Shown: one piece after another, positions 1 through 9,700 of the stretch | Numbering within the stretch: position 1 is the stretch's first letter | Layout: every line of letters begins with the position of its first letter | Assembly: GCA_963838845.1 (NCBI GenBank) | Contig: CAWISR010000003.1 | Span: 124,001-188,000 of the forward strand | Reading direction: 5' to 3' | DNA: 64,000 nucleotides | Origin: CAVRXQ01 sp963838845 | GTDB taxonomy: Bacteria; Actinomycetota; Acidimicrobiia; Acidimicrobiales; Bog-793 | Made by a program: the position numbers and the translations under genes | Notes under the pieces: generated by a model | Databases searched by the model: none | Told to the model about the DNA's origin: nothing | The model's input: the letters and a program-made list of their open reading frames with translations, nothing else

Positions 1-885
1 GATGATCGAATCACGTCCGAACAACGTCATGAACCACGGTGCGCCCGCCGCGACCACGGCGATTCTCGGCATCGCCGGATCAAAGATCCGTAGCGCGCCG
101 AGATCGAGAATCGAGCGTGCAAGGGCGCGGTTCACCGAATCATCGCCGGTCGTCATATCTGGCGTCGACCGTTCCCACTTCCGCAGCCGTGTCGCGGGGG
201 TCGAGTACTCGACGCGCTCGCCGCAGCGGTAGCGAAGGGGCGCGAGCTCGCCGTCCATTTCGAGTTCGATCTCGAAGCAGCCGCGCCATTCACCACGCGC
301 GGGGAGGACGACGTCGAGGGTGATCTCGTTCCCGGTGACCGTCGCACCTTGGGGAAGCCTCAGACGGACGCCTCTGCGGCGTTCGCGGTAGGCGTGGTCG
401 ATGAGCAGCCGCCCGTCTTCGACGCGCGTCGTCGACTCACCGTGTGGCGTCACACGGTTCCCCTTCACGGCGAACAGGTGCGCGAAGTCCGCCTCGAAGG
501 CGACGCTCAACGTGCATGCGGTCGCCTCGCCGCCGAGGTTGCGGAGCACCACGTCCTCTCGCATACCGTCGCCGATGAAGCGGTCGCGCACGACGAACAC
601 CGTGCTGTCGGCGCGGCCTTCTTCGGGTTCGACCCGGCCGAGGAACGTCGCTGCGAAGGGATCGTGCGAAACAACCGAGAGCGCTTCGATCGGCCGCTCG
701 TCGATCGCGATCCGCCAGGCCGAGAGATAGCGCGTGTCGCGGTAGAAGAGTCCCTCAGCGTCTCCGGCCACGATGTCGCCACTGGACGACGAGATCACGA
801 AGCTCGTCCCCTCGACGAGGGTGACGCCCGTCGCAGAGATCCCGCCGAGGCCGGGCTGGGCGCCGACCGACCAGCTCGTCGCCAT
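1..885 (-). CDS. Glycogen debranching enzyme (amylo-alpha-1,6-glucosidase family), 3' end outside window
   Basis: The reverse strand reads open from an ATG at 885 to the window edge (295 codons, no stop), so only the N-terminal part is present. The first ~200 residues match the beta-rich N-terminal domain of bacterial glycogen-debranching enzymes (for example GDVVAGDAEGLFYRDTRYLS), and the last visible residues, PWFMTLFGRDSII, are the typical entry into the catalytic (alpha/alpha)6 amylo-1,6-glucosidase domain. The family hydrolyses alpha-1,6 branches of glycogen or related glucans in the cytoplasm. It starts 2 bases after the stop of the upstream glycosyltransferase gene, so the two are probably co-transcribed. 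The exact substrate cannot be judged from the fragment. Confidence 0.85.
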   Translation of the reverse strand, partial: MATSWSVGAQPGLGGISATGVTLVEGTSFVISSSSGDIVAGDAEGLFYRDTRYLSAWRIAIDERPIEALSVVSHDPFAATFLGRVEPEEGRADSTVFVVRDRFIGDGMREDVVLRNLGGEATACTLSVAFEADFAHLFAVKGNRVTPHGESTTRVEDGRLLIDHAYRERRRGVRLRLPQGATVTGNEITLDVVLPARGEWRGCFEIELEMDGELAPLRYRCGERVEYSTPATRLRKWERSTPDMTTGDDSVNRALARSILDLGALRIFDPAMPRIAVVAAGAPWFMTLFGRDSII

Positions 886-887
886 CG

Positions 888-1931
888 TCAGCGGACCGCC
901 CTCGCGCCGATCTCGCCGGCGACGGCGCGCTCGAAGACCTCGAGATGCTGGGCGACCACGCGTTGCACGGAGAATCGCTCCTCAACGACCCGACGGCACG
1001 CACCACGGTCGATCTCGCCGATGCGAGCGACGGCGTCCACGAGGTCGGGCTCGTCGGCGCAGATGAACCCGGTGACGCCGTCGTCGACGATCTCGGGCGC
1101 GGCGCCGTGGGGGGTGGTGAGTACCGGCGTGCCGCAAGCGAGCGCCTCGATCATCACCATGCCGAAAGGCTCGGGCCACTCGATTGGGTTCAGCAGCATC
1201 GATGCGCCACCCAACAGCTGCACTTTCGTGTCGTGGTCGACCTCGCCGACGTATTCGATGTCCTGGCCGAGGAGCGGTTTCAGCATTTGTTCGAAGTACT
1301 CGATCTCGATCGGTTCCGAACGCTTGCCGGCGATGCGCAACGGAATCCCGGCGCGCCGCGCGACGCGCGCCGCAATATGCGCGCCTTTCGTCGGATTCAG
1401 CCGGCCGAGAAACAACGCGTACCCGCCGGCGCCGGATTGCACCGGAAACCGCTCGGGCTCGACCCCATGGTGGATGACCGCCGCGATCTCAACGCCATGG
1501 GCGGCTGAAGCCTGGTGGTGGGAGATCGCGATGACGGGCACCTGTTTCGAGGTCACGCGGTACAGATCGATGAGATCGCTCTCGAAGGGACCGTGGTTTG
1601 TCGTCAGCACGGGAAGATCGGGAAACCGGTTGCAGTACAGCGGACCGCACAGCGTGTGATCGTGGACGACGTCGGCATCCCTCACCGCGGCGTCGTACGC
1701 GTGCACGACGTGGCGGATCTCCTGCGCTGCGCCGCCGACACCGACGCCGATCGAGTGCTCGAAGAACCAGCCGCGCTCGACCTCGCAGGTGCTCTCCCCC
1801 GTCGTGAACAGCAGAACGTCGTGTCCGGCAGTCTTCAGTCCCCTCGCAAGCGAGTCGAGGACCGTCTCGGTCCCGCCATACGCCGGTGGCGGCACGGGGA
1901 GCCACGGCGGAGCAACGATCACGATCCGCAT
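888..1931 (-). CDS. Glycosyltransferase family 4 (GT-B fold)
   Basis: About 347 residues. The N-terminus MRIVIVAPPWLPVPPPAYGG carries the PPxYGGTE signature of nucleotide-sugar GT4 enzymes, and the C-terminal half has the EPFGMVMIEALACGTPV block with the EX7E catalytic/donor-binding pair. I prefer the ATG at 1931 because it begins the first beta strand; the frame is open 13 codons further upstream. Such enzymes transfer a sugar from a nucleotide donor; the acceptor is unknown. It lies directly upstream of the debranching enzyme gene, which suggests a role in glucan or trehalose/glycogen metabolism, but that is inference. No membrane segment or signal peptide is seen. Confidence 0.85.
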   Translation of the reverse strand: MRIVIVAPPWLPVPPPAYGGTETVLDSLARGLKTAGHDVLLFTTGESTCEVERGWFFEHSIGVGVGGAAQEIRHVVHAYDAAVRDADVVHDHTLCGPLYCNRFPDLPVLTTNHGPFESDLIDLYRVTSKQVPVIAISHHQASAAHGVEIAAVIHHGVEPERFPVQSGAGGYALFLGRLNPTKGAHIAARVARRAGIPLRIAGKRSEPIEIEYFEQMLKPLLGQDIEYVGEVDHDTKVQLLGGASMLLNPIEWPEPFGMVMIEALACGTPVLTTPHGAAPEIVDDGVTGFICADEPDLVDAVARIGEIDRGACRRVVEERFSVQRVVAQHLEVFERAVAGEIGARAVR

Positions 1932-2028
1932 CGGCTTACCATTCCCGATCGGCCGCGCCGGCGCCAGCACCGCGGGGTTCGGGCGCGCGCGAGACCCGCA
2001 CGGGTCGTCGATTGGTCATGGCGAGGGC

Positions 2029-2940
2029 TCAGACCGCGTTCGGTCCGGCGGCTGTCCGTGCCCGCTCGGCCTCGGCGTCGAGACGGGCGTCCTCGCGCGC
2101 TGCCGCTCGGTCTTCTGAACGCATCCACTGGAAGAAGATCGGGATGAGCGCGCCGACCGTGAACAGCTCCGAAAGCACCCACAACAGGCCGCCGCCGGCA
2201 TGGGTGCTCGCCAAGGTGTAGATCGACGCCGCCGGCTTCGAGTTATTCAACAGCGCGATGCCCAAGAACGCCTCGACGGGAACACCGAGTGCCAGGGTCA
2301 GCATCCGCGCGCCGTACCCCATTTTCCAGCGCGGAATCGGGTCGAGACCGACAACCGGCCACCAGTACAGCGTCGCGCCGAACAAGAAGGTCAGGTTGAC
2401 GAGATCCATGACCTCCATATGCGCCATCGCGAAGCCGATGAACGGCGTGAGGAAGAACACGTACATCACCCCGAAATACAAGAACCAGACGGTGATCGGG
2501 TGGCTCAACAGGGCGAACGGTTTTGAATGCAGGAACCGGAGCCACCGCTCCTTTGTCTTGCGACTCGAGGTCTGCAGGAGCAGGGTTGACGGCGCGCCGA
2601 GCGCTAACAGCGGCGGCGCGATGACCATCAACAGCAGGTGCTGCAACACGTGGGCCTGGAAGTACGACGCCGTAAGGGTGGAGATCGGCGAACCGAGCGC
2701 GATCTCGACCATCAAAAGGCCGACCATGAACGCTGCCGTGCGCAAACCGCTCCAGCGCCGCCCCTTGCCGGCCAGAACCCAGTCGGCCCGCAGATACCAC
2801 AGCGCCACGGCAGCGACCAAGACCGCCATGAACAGCGGGAACGAGCTCGTGTTCCAGTCCGTGAGCAGGACGTGCAAGCTGAAGTGGACCGGTTTCATCG
2901 CGCCCATGACGAAGCGATCGTACCGAGGTGCCAGCTTCAC
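2029..2940 (-). CDS. ctaG: Cytochrome c oxidase assembly factor CtaG-type membrane protein
   Basis: About 303 residues with several hydrophobic membrane segments. The motif HVLQHLLLMVIAPPLLALGA is the hallmark of the caa3-type CtaG family (Caa3_CtaG), integral membrane proteins needed for cytochrome c oxidase assembly or copper delivery. The C-terminal tail is charged (EDRAAAREDARLDAEAE). The start is uncertain: a GTG at 2940 lies just after a GGAG, but in-frame ATGs at 2907 and 2898 also fit the family's usual N-terminus. A perfect 16-bp hairpin (2944-2978) sits immediately upstream and contains that GGAG. No oxidase structural genes are in the window. Confidence 0.85.
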   Translation of the reverse strand: MKLAPRYDRFVMGAMKPVHFSLHVLLTDWNTSSFPLFMAVLVAAVALWYLRADWVLAGKGRRWSGLRTAAFMVGLLMVEIALGSPISTLTASYFQAHVLQHLLLMVIAPPLLALGAPSTLLLQTSSRKTKERWLRFLHSKPFALLSHPITVWFLYFGVMYVFFLTPFIGFAMAHMEVMDLVNLTFLFGATLYWWPVVGLDPIPRWKMGYGARMLTLALGVPVEAFLGIALLNNSKPAASIYTLASTHAGGGLLWVLSELFTVGALIPIFFQWMRSEDRAAAREDARLDAEAERARTAAGPNAV

Positions 2941-2943
2941 GTT

Positions 2944-2978
2944 CTCCGCGCACCGGGCGGCACGCCCGGTGCGCGGAG
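2944..2978 (-). terminator. Perfect 16-bp hairpin between the HtrA-like gene and ctaG
   Basis: CTCCGCGCACCGGGCG (2944-2959) is exactly complementary to 2963-2978, with a 3-base loop. It lies between the protease stop (2984) and the presumed ctaG start (2940). It could end transcription of the protease gene, but no T-run follows on either strand. On the ctaG mRNA the hairpin's last bases are GGAG, 3 bases before the GTG, so it could instead hide the ribosome binding site. Confidence 0.6.
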
Positions 2979-2983
2979 ACCGT

Positions 2984-4375
2984 TTACAGCGGGATTCCGG
3001 CGAGCTTCAGTGTGGCGGTGTGCGAGGCACCGCTCTCGTCGGTGTAGGTGATCGTCACCGATGCGCCTGGCTTGTGGGCACGAATCGCGCCCTGCAGCGC
3101 CTGGATCGAGTTCGTCGCCGCGCCGTCGAGCGCGGTGATCGAGTCACCCGCCCGCAACCCTGCCGCTTGGGCGGGGCTGCCGGCGATGACGTCGGAGATG
3201 AAAACGCCACTTGAAGACGAGCCGGATGAACCAAAAAAGCCCGGGAAGTTCGAGGGCTGCTCTGTGATGCCCAGGAAGGCGGTCAATCCGATCGTGACTT
3301 TGGCGCTCGCCTTGCGCTGTTCGATCTGGCTCGCGATCTGACGAGCCTCGTTGATCGGGATCGCGAATCCGAGCGAACCGGTCGAAGTGTCCGATGAGGC
3401 GGCCGCGGTGTCCATCCCCAGCACCTGGCCGCGTAGGTTGACGAGCGGACCTCCGGAATCACCGGATTCAATCGGGGCATCCGTTTCGAACAGGTTGTGC
3501 AGCGTCTCGAAAGCCGACGGCGTGAGCTCGTCGCCGGCGGTGATCGTCCGCTTCGTCGCGGTGATGGTTCCGCCCGCCACCGAGGGCTTGCCGCCGAGAC
3601 CGAGCGCGTTGCCGATCGCGATGACTGAGGTGCCGACGGTGACCTTGGACGAATTCGCAAAGCTCACGTACGGCAGGCCCGAGGGAGGAGACTCGATCTT
3701 CACCAGGGCGATGTCCTGGGTCGGGTCGACGCCGAGCACCTCTGCCTTGTAGGAACCGGCGTGTCCCTCGATCGTCACCCTGATGCTGGTCGCGGACTCG
3801 ACGACGTGGTTATTCGTGAGCACGAGTCCGGATCCCGAAACGATCATGCCGGTCGCGGCGGCAGCCTCTGTCCCCTGACCGACCGGGCTTGCGACCGTCG
3901 TGTTGATGTCCACAACCGCCGGGTCGACGACGTGCGCGACCTGGGCGACCTCAGACGAACTCGGGACGACTCCGGAAGTGTTCGACCTCGGCAGAGTCGC
4001 AACCGACGAAGACGATCGAGGAGGATTCGACGAGGAGCTGACCGCGGCGTCGACCCCGGCACCGAGTCCACCCGCCAGCAAGGCGACGGCACCGACGAGC
4101 ACGGCGAGCCTGCGCCCCGATGACCTCGGTGATCCCCCGGGCGGTGGTGCGTTCGGCGGCACCCATGAGCCACCCGGCGGCAAGAACGGCGTCCCACCGG
4201 CGGCGAACCACGGCGACGGAGGAGGCGGCGGGTTTGCCGGTCCGGCGCCCGAGCCGATTCCGCCGCTCGGCGCGCCAGACCCCGGGTCAGGCGGCGTCAA
4301 CTGTGGAGGTGGGGACGATGGGGCCGTCGGCGCCGTGCCCTCAACCGGTTGCGTGTCGTTTTCGTCGTGTTCCAT
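2984..4375 (-). CDS. HtrA/DegP-like trypsin-type serine protease with PDZ domain
   Basis: 463 residues. Residues 1-85 are rich in Pro, Gly and Ser, followed by one membrane segment (about 88-112, LAVLVGAVALLAGGLGAGVD) that anchors the enzyme, so the protease probably faces outside. The catalytic triad is visible as His190 (TNNHVV), Asp221 (DIALVKI) and Ser307 (GDSGGPL). A C-terminal PDZ domain (about 370-460, with SPAQAAGLRAGDSITALDG) should bind substrate C-termini. The architecture is the actinobacterial PepD/HtrA type involved in envelope protein quality control. The ATG at 4375 follows a GAGG. The gene appears to be transcribed alone. Confidence 0.93.
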   Translation of the reverse strand: MEHDENDTQPVEGTAPTAPSSPPPQLTPPDPGSGAPSGGIGSGAGPANPPPPPSPWFAAGGTPFLPPGGSWVPPNAPPPGGSPRSSGRRLAVLVGAVALLAGGLGAGVDAAVSSSSNPPRSSSSVATLPRSNTSGVVPSSSEVAQVAHVVDPAVVDINTTVASPVGQGTEAAAATGMIVSGSGLVLTNNHVVESATSIRVTIEGHAGSYKAEVLGVDPTQDIALVKIESPPSGLPYVSFANSSKVTVGTSVIAIGNALGLGGKPSVAGGTITATKRTITAGDELTPSAFETLHNLFETDAPIESGDSGGPLVNLRGQVLGMDTAAASSDTSTGSLGFAIPINEARQIASQIEQRKASAKVTIGLTAFLGITEQPSNFPGFFGSSGSSSSGVFISDVIAGSPAQAAGLRAGDSITALDGAATNSIQALQGAIRAHKPGASVTITYTDESGASHTATLKLAGIPL

Positions 4376-4574
4376 GGCCTCAGTCCTCGTTACCGGTCCA
4401 CTAGAAGTCGCAACAGCTCAAGCCGACTCGAGTATTCCGAGCGAGGTTCGGATCTCCCTGGGACACGCCTGAGAGTTCGCTGTATCTGAGAGCGACCCCA
4501 CCGAGGTTACCGGTCAACACGTCCGACGCGTCCCCGCCGTCGGCGAAGCCATTCCGCCGCGTCGCGAGGATTCT

Positions 4575-5114
4575 TCAGGCCGGAGTGGCCGCGCGCGCCG
4601 CTTCGTCGAATCCCTGGATCTCTCGCCAGCCTTCGTGCGGCCGCGTGTATGCGGCGGGAGGTTCGCGCAGCACCGACTCCGGAACGCTCGCGACGAGTTC
4701 GCGCGCTTTCCAGTCGTCGTGATACGCGCCATCGACGAACCGACGTCTCGCAGCGACGAGCGCCGCCGGTGCGCTGTGGAGGTAGCCGAGGACTCCGAAC
4801 GCCACCTCGAGGTCGGCGAGTACGGGCGCGCGACCAAAAATCGCCGCACGGCGCAGCGCGATCGCGACGCCGGCAGACACGACGTCGGAGCGATGCTCCC
4901 CGGACGCGAGAACGAGGCGGTCGGCGATGCGATCGGCGAGCAAGAGCGCATAGCCCTGATCGGGTCCGGGGACTCCCTCGCCGCGCCGGAACGTTGTCGG
5001 CTGCCCGGTGTAGTCGGCCGGTCGTTTCGCCACCCAGCGCTCTGGAGGCGAGAGCTGGTAACCCCCGCGGACCTCGTCTTCGTACTGGATCGGCGCGAAC
5101 CGCGGCTGGGTCAT
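4575..5114 (-). CDS. Conserved hypothetical protein
   Basis: About 179 residues from the ATG at 5114 (MTQPRFAPIQYEDEVRGGYQ). It is soluble, with no signal peptide or membrane segment, and has a proline-rich N-terminal part (YQLSPPERWVAKRPADYTG) followed by an Ala/Arg-rich helical part. I cannot assign a domain. It resembles actinobacterial proteins of unknown function that begin with a PRFAPI-like stretch, but this is from memory and unsupported by a search. A good AAGGAG lies 13 bases before the ATG. A TATTCT hexamer at 5160-5165 (reverse strand) could be its -10 box. The downstream gap 4376-4574 holds nothing that I recognise. Confidence 0.65.
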   Translation of the reverse strand: MTQPRFAPIQYEDEVRGGYQLSPPERWVAKRPADYTGQPTTFRRGEGVPGPDQGYALLLADRIADRLVLASGEHRSDVVSAGVAIALRRAAIFGRAPVLADLEVAFGVLGYLHSAPAALVAARRRFVDGAYHDDWKARELVASVPESVLREPPAAYTRPHEGWREIQGFDEAARAATPA

Positions 5115-5204
5115 CTCGTGGCACCGTCTCCTTGGATCGTCGCTCGACTCACGGCGCGCAGAATACAAGAGCTGACATGCGTGCTGGCGTCTCTGAGACC
5201 AGGA

Positions 5205-6131
5205 TCAATCGACGAGTTCGAGCCAGTCCTTGTACTGCGCGAGCTCGCCCCGTACTGCCTGGCGATATGTGTCGGCGATCGCCCTTGCGATCGGTCCCGG
5301 GCGCCCATCGCCGATCGCGCGGTCGTCGACGGAGCTGACGGGGACGATCTCGGCTGCGGTGCCCGACATGAACAGCTCTTCGGCGAGGTAGAGGTCAGTC
5401 CTGCGCATCGGCTGCTCCCGCACCTCAAATCCGAGATCCGACGCGATCGTCATCACCGATTCGCGGGTGATGCCTTCAAGCGCCGACGCCGTCGCCGCCG
5501 GCGGGGTGATGACCGCTCCCTTGCGCACGGCGAAGAGGTTCTCGCCCGTGCACTCCGAGACGTAGCCGTCGGTCGTCAACATCACGGCTTCGTCGTATCC
5601 GGCGCGCACCACCTCTGCCTTCGCGAGCGACGAGTTGATGTACATCCCCGTGGCTTTCGCCGTCGTCGGCAGCGAACGCGCGTCGTGCCGCGCCCACGTG
5701 CTCACCTTGAGGCGTGCGCCATTCTCCTGGGCAGAGGCGCCGAGGTACGAGGCCCAGGGCCAAACGGCGACCATCACGCGGACCTCGCTCGTGAGCGTGT
5801 TCACGCCCATCTCGCCGTAGCCGAGGTAGACGAGGGGACGGACGTAGCACTCGTCGAGTCCACTCGACCGCACCGTGTCCTTGACCGCCTTGGCGAGCTC
5901 GTCTTCGGAGTACGGGAGGGAGAGCATCAGCACACGCGCCGATCGCTCGAGGCGCTGGAGGTGCTCGCGCAGGCGGAAGACGGCCGACCCCGCGTTCGTC
6001 GCGTACGCACGGATCCCTTCGAACACTCCGGTCCCGTAGTGCAGCGTGTGGGTGAGGACGTGGATCTTCGCGTCCTCCCAGTTGACGAGCTCGCCGTCCA
6101 TCCAGATCTTCGCCGTCGGGGTCACCGGCAT
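5205..6131 (-). CDS. ilvE: Branched-chain amino acid aminotransferase
   Basis: 308 residues, PLP fold type IV. The N-terminus IWMDGELVNWEDAKIHVLTH and HYGTGVFEGIRAY are typical of IlvE; the PLP lysine is in TTAKATGMYIN, and the EGITRES and SGTAAEIVPV motifs for cofactor phosphate and substrate binding are present. It catalyses the last step of Val, Leu and Ile synthesis. The ATG at 6131 is preceded by GAGGAGG, which fixes the start. It is divergent from greA; a TAGCGT hexamer at 6181-6186 (reverse strand) is a likely -10 box, giving a leader of about 44 bases. Confidence 0.95.
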   Translation of the reverse strand: MPVTPTAKIWMDGELVNWEDAKIHVLTHTLHYGTGVFEGIRAYATNAGSAVFRLREHLQRLERSARVLMLSLPYSEDELAKAVKDTVRSSGLDECYVRPLVYLGYGEMGVNTLTSEVRVMVAVWPWASYLGASAQENGARLKVSTWARHDARSLPTTAKATGMYINSSLAKAEVVRAGYDEAVMLTTDGYVSECTGENLFAVRKGAVITPPAATASALEGITRESVMTIASDLGFEVREQPMRRTDLYLAEELFMSGTAAEIVPVSSVDDRAIGDGRPGPIARAIADTYRQAVRGELAQYKDWLELVD

Positions 6132-6180
6132 CCTCGAACCCTCCTCGTCGAGTCGTCGTGACAAGCCACGACTCACCCAG

Positions 6181-6186
6181 ACGCTA
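6181..6186 (-). promoter_or_regulatory. Putative -10 hexamer for ilvE
   Basis: TAGCGT on the reverse strand, about 50 bases before the ilvE ATG, which has its own Shine-Dalgarno sequence. It matches the TAnnnT pattern seen before several genes in this window. No clear -35 box is visible. Confidence 0.35.
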
Positions 6187-6236
6187 ACAACACGGCGGGT
6201 TTTCAGAGCCGGACACGACAAGGACCGTGGCCTCAG

Positions 6237-6242
6237 TAATTT
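6237..6242 (+). promoter_or_regulatory. Putative -10 hexamer for leaderless greA mRNA
   Basis: TAATTT ends 6 bases before the greA GTG (6249). There is no Shine-Dalgarno sequence. Transcription would then begin at or next to the start codon, giving a leaderless mRNA. Confidence 0.5.
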
Positions 6243-6248
6243 GAAACC

Positions 6249-6710
6249 GTGACCGAGACGCACCTTTCTCCTCAGGCACACCAACGCCTCGTCGACGAGC
6301 TCGAGGACCTGACGACGCGCGGCCGCGTCGAGATCGCGCGGCAGATCGAGGCGGCCAGAGCGCTCGGCGACCTTTCGGAAAACGGCGACTACCACGCCGC
6401 AAAGGACGCGCAGGGAAAGATGGAATCTCGGATCCGTCAGCTCCAGGCGATGCTCGTCGATGCCGTGATCGTCGAACACACGACATCAGGAGAGGTCGTG
6501 GTCGGTTCGGTCGTCGGGCTGCGCTACTCCGGCGATGACGGCGTCGAGACGTACCTCGTCGGTTCGATCGAGGAGCGCCCCGAAGACCTACCTGTGATCT
6601 CCGTGGGTTCGCCCCTCGGCCAAGCGCTGCTCGGGCACGCGGCAGGCGACACGGTCTCCTATGAAGCGCCGAACGGCGCCCTCGAGGTCGAGATCGTCTC
6701 TCTCAGCTGA
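6249..6710 (+). CDS. greA: Transcription elongation factor GreA
   Basis: 153 residues. The N-terminal coiled coil carries the conserved tip GDLSENGDYHAAKDAQ, whose acidic residues reach into the RNA polymerase secondary channel and stimulate cleavage of backtracked RNA. The C-terminal FKBP-like domain (about 80-153) contains SVVGLRYSGDD and SPLGQALLGHAAGDTVSYEA. Length and order are standard. It starts with GTG at 6249 with no ribosome binding site; a TAATTT box 6 bases upstream suggests a leaderless transcript. It is divergent from ilvE and convergent with the c-di-GMP gene. Confidence 0.95.
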   Translation: MTETHLSPQAHQRLVDELEDLTTRGRVEIARQIEAARALGDLSENGDYHAAKDAQGKMESRIRQLQAMLVDAVIVEHTTSGEVVVGSVVGLRYSGDDGVETYLVGSIEERPEDLPVISVGSPLGQALLGHAAGDTVSYEAPNGALEVEIVSLS

Positions 6711-6729
6711 GACTGCTCGAGTTCGCCGA

Positions 6730-9700
6730 TCAGGCCGGGCGCCCGGCGAAGACCCGCGTCTCCCACGACTCGAACTCTTCTGCCGAGAGCGGCGCCGACC
6801 ACAGGTAACCCTGGCCGTATTCGGCACCGAGGCGGTGCAGCGCGATCCGCTGATCGATGTTCTCCACCCCTTCGACGCATAACTCGAGGTCGAGTGCCTT
6901 CGCGAGGCTGACGATCGTGTCGACGATCGCCTCGGATCCTTCGGTTCCCATCCCCTCGACGAACGAGTGGTCGACCTTCAGCGAACCGACAGGCAGCCGC
7001 GCGAGATAGCTGAGCGAGGAATGCCCGGTCCCGAAGTCGTCGATCGCGACGCGGATCCCGATCGCGCGCAAGTCCGAGAGCCGCTGGATCGAGGTGTCGA
7101 TCTCTTTCATCACCGCGGTTTCGGTGAGCTCGATCCGCAACGCGTCCGCCGGCGCGCCGGCCGCGGCAAGCGCCCACAGGCACGTGGAGACGGGATTCGA
7201 CAACAGCAGTTGCCGCGAAGAGAAGTTCACCGAGACCCAGAGGTTCTCGCACTTCGGGAGTGACTTGCGCCACTCGACGACCTGTCGCAACGCCGACTCG
7301 AGGACGAAGGCACCGATCGAGGCGATCAGACCGCTGCGCTCGGCGACCGGGATGAACTCGTCTGGGGAGAGCAGACCGCGCGTCGGGTGCTGCCAGCGGA
7401 CGAGCGCCTCGATGCCGACGAGCTCTGCCGTCGCCACCTTGAGGATCGGCTGGTAAAAGACTCGCAGTTCGTCCTTTTCCAGGGCGAAGCGAATTTCGCG
7501 CTCGAGGTCGAAGCGGCGCGCCATCTCTTGGCCGATCGAGTCGTCGAAGCGTGCGATCAGATCGCCACCCCGCTCGCGCGCGTGGTGCACGGCTCCGTCG
7601 ACCGCGCGCAACGCGTCGTCGACGGCATACCGACTGTCGATCACCGCCACCCCGCACGACGCGGTGACGTAGACGGGTCGGTCGTCGACGATGAACGGTT
7701 CCGTGAGGATCTCCATGAGCGACTGCGCCAAGCCGTCCGCTCCCGTCGAGTCAGGCACGTGATCGCGCAGGACGATGAACTCGTCGCTGCCGGAGCGCGC
7801 GACCAGGTCGGTCGGTTCGCAGGCCGCGACGAGCCGGTCGGCGAGGTCACGGAGCAACCGGTCACCGGCCGGGTGGCCGAGGGCGTCGTTCACAAGCTGG
7901 AACCGGTCGATGTCGACACCGACGAGCCCGCTCATCGTCTGCTCACGGCGATTGCGCGCCGTCGCGAGGTCAAGGCGGGCGATGAGCATCGCTCGGTTCG
8001 CGAGACCGGTGAGGGGATCGTGAAGCGCGTGGTGCTCGAGTTCGGCCTCGCTCCGGCGCTGGCCCGTTACATCGTGCACCTGGCACAGGTAGGACATCAC
8101 GCCGTCCTCACCGCGCACCTCGGTGATATCGACGTCGGTGTTGACGATCGACCCGTCGGGACGAACGAAGTTCCGTTCGCCCCGGTATCGCCCTGGCTCC
8201 TCGGCGAGGCCAACATCACGGCCTTGCGCGGCGAGGTCGCCGGGATGGAGGAACTCCGCGAATCGATGCCCAGACAGCTCGGACTCGTCGCGCCCGAGCA
8301 TCTCGCACAACGAGGGGTTCGCCAACACGAAGTGGCCATACGCGTCGAGCGTCGCCATCCCGATCCTCGCGACTTCAAACCCGAAACGCTGTTCGGCCGG
8401 CTCGACGTAGACCGGCTCGACGGGTGCCGCGACTGCCGAAGGACGCGCCATCGTCGACGCCCCGATCAGCACGCCCTCCGCGTCGAACAACGGAGAAGTG
8501 GTGAGCGTGAGTTCGATATCGACACCGTCCTTGCGGCGGCGGAGCGTCTTTTCCAACGCGACGCGCTTGCGTTGCAAGATGCGTTCACGCACTTCGAGCG
8601 CACCCTCCAAGCGCTCGGCGGGGGTGATGATCAGAGCGCTCGATCCGACCGCTTCGTATGCGGAGTATCCGAACATCCGCTCCGCCGCAGCGTTCCAGCT
8701 CGTAATCACACCGTCGAGCGTTTCCGCGTAGACGGCGTCGTCGAGGGAATCGAGGACTGCAGAAAGCCGCATCGCCGCGTCCTCGGCCCGCTTGCGCTCC
8801 GTCACGTCGCGCACATTGACGACGACACCGACGAGCGTCGGTTCGTCGAACCGATTCGTAAGGGTCAGCTCAAGCCAGCGAACGGCGCCTTCGCGGTCGA
8901 GGACGCGCGCCTGGGTGCGAAGCGGCGATGCCCGGTTCTCGATGACGTCGTCGACGATTCGCTCGACCGACTCGCGGTCATCGAGGAGCGAAAGTTCGAC
9001 GAGCCGCTTTCCGGCGACCGACTCGCGCGACCAGGTGCGCTCGATGAGATCGCTCGCTTCGACGATGGTCCCGTCAGCGGCGAGGAGTAGGTATCCGTCT
9101 CCGGAGTGTTCGAGCAGCAGGCGCTCCCGCCGCTCGGATCCCACCATCGCCTGTTGCGCAGCCTGAGCCTCGGTGACGTCGCGAAACGAAGTCACGACGG
9201 CGTACGGTCGCACCTCGTCGGCGCGAAGCAATGGTGAAGTCGTCGCCTCGATCCAACGCAATTCGCCGTCGGCGCGAAGCATCTGCAACAGCATCGGTGG
9301 CACCTGGCCACGGCTGCGCATCGCGATCGCGTCCGGGTACTCCTCGCGCGTCAATACCCTCCCCGCGGCCGAGCGCAGCTCGATACCCGACTGCGAGAGA
9401 TCGGAAGCAACGAGGTCGGCGCGGGGACGCGGAAGATTTCCGCCGCCCGGTCGGTCGCGAGCACCACTCGCCCTGTCGAGGACTGGACGACGATGCCCTC
9501 GCCGACCGCATCGAGAACACGTTCGACGTGCGCGGTCCGACGCTCGATTTCTGTGCGTGGATCTGCCGACCCGAGGAGTCGTCCGATCGTGCTTGCGAGC
9601 TCCGGGGCCGTCATCTGCGGTCGACTCCTGCACTCGACCGCGCCCGCCGCCAAGATGGCGCGACGCTCGGTTTCGTCGTCGGTCTCGGCGAGAGCGAGGA

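Noticed and set aside
349..1659. Long plus-strand ORF (436 codons)
   Set aside because: It is antisense to the debranching enzyme and glycosyltransferase genes, whose protein motifs are clear; its own translation is low-complexity and matches nothing.
4635..6161. 508-codon plus-strand ORF
   Set aside because: It is the complement of the hypothetical gene and ilvE; the Arg/His-rich composition is typical of a shadow frame in GC-rich DNA.
7387..9090. 567-codon plus-strand ORF
   Set aside because: It lies opposite the PAS/GGDEF/EAL gene and has no recognisable domain.
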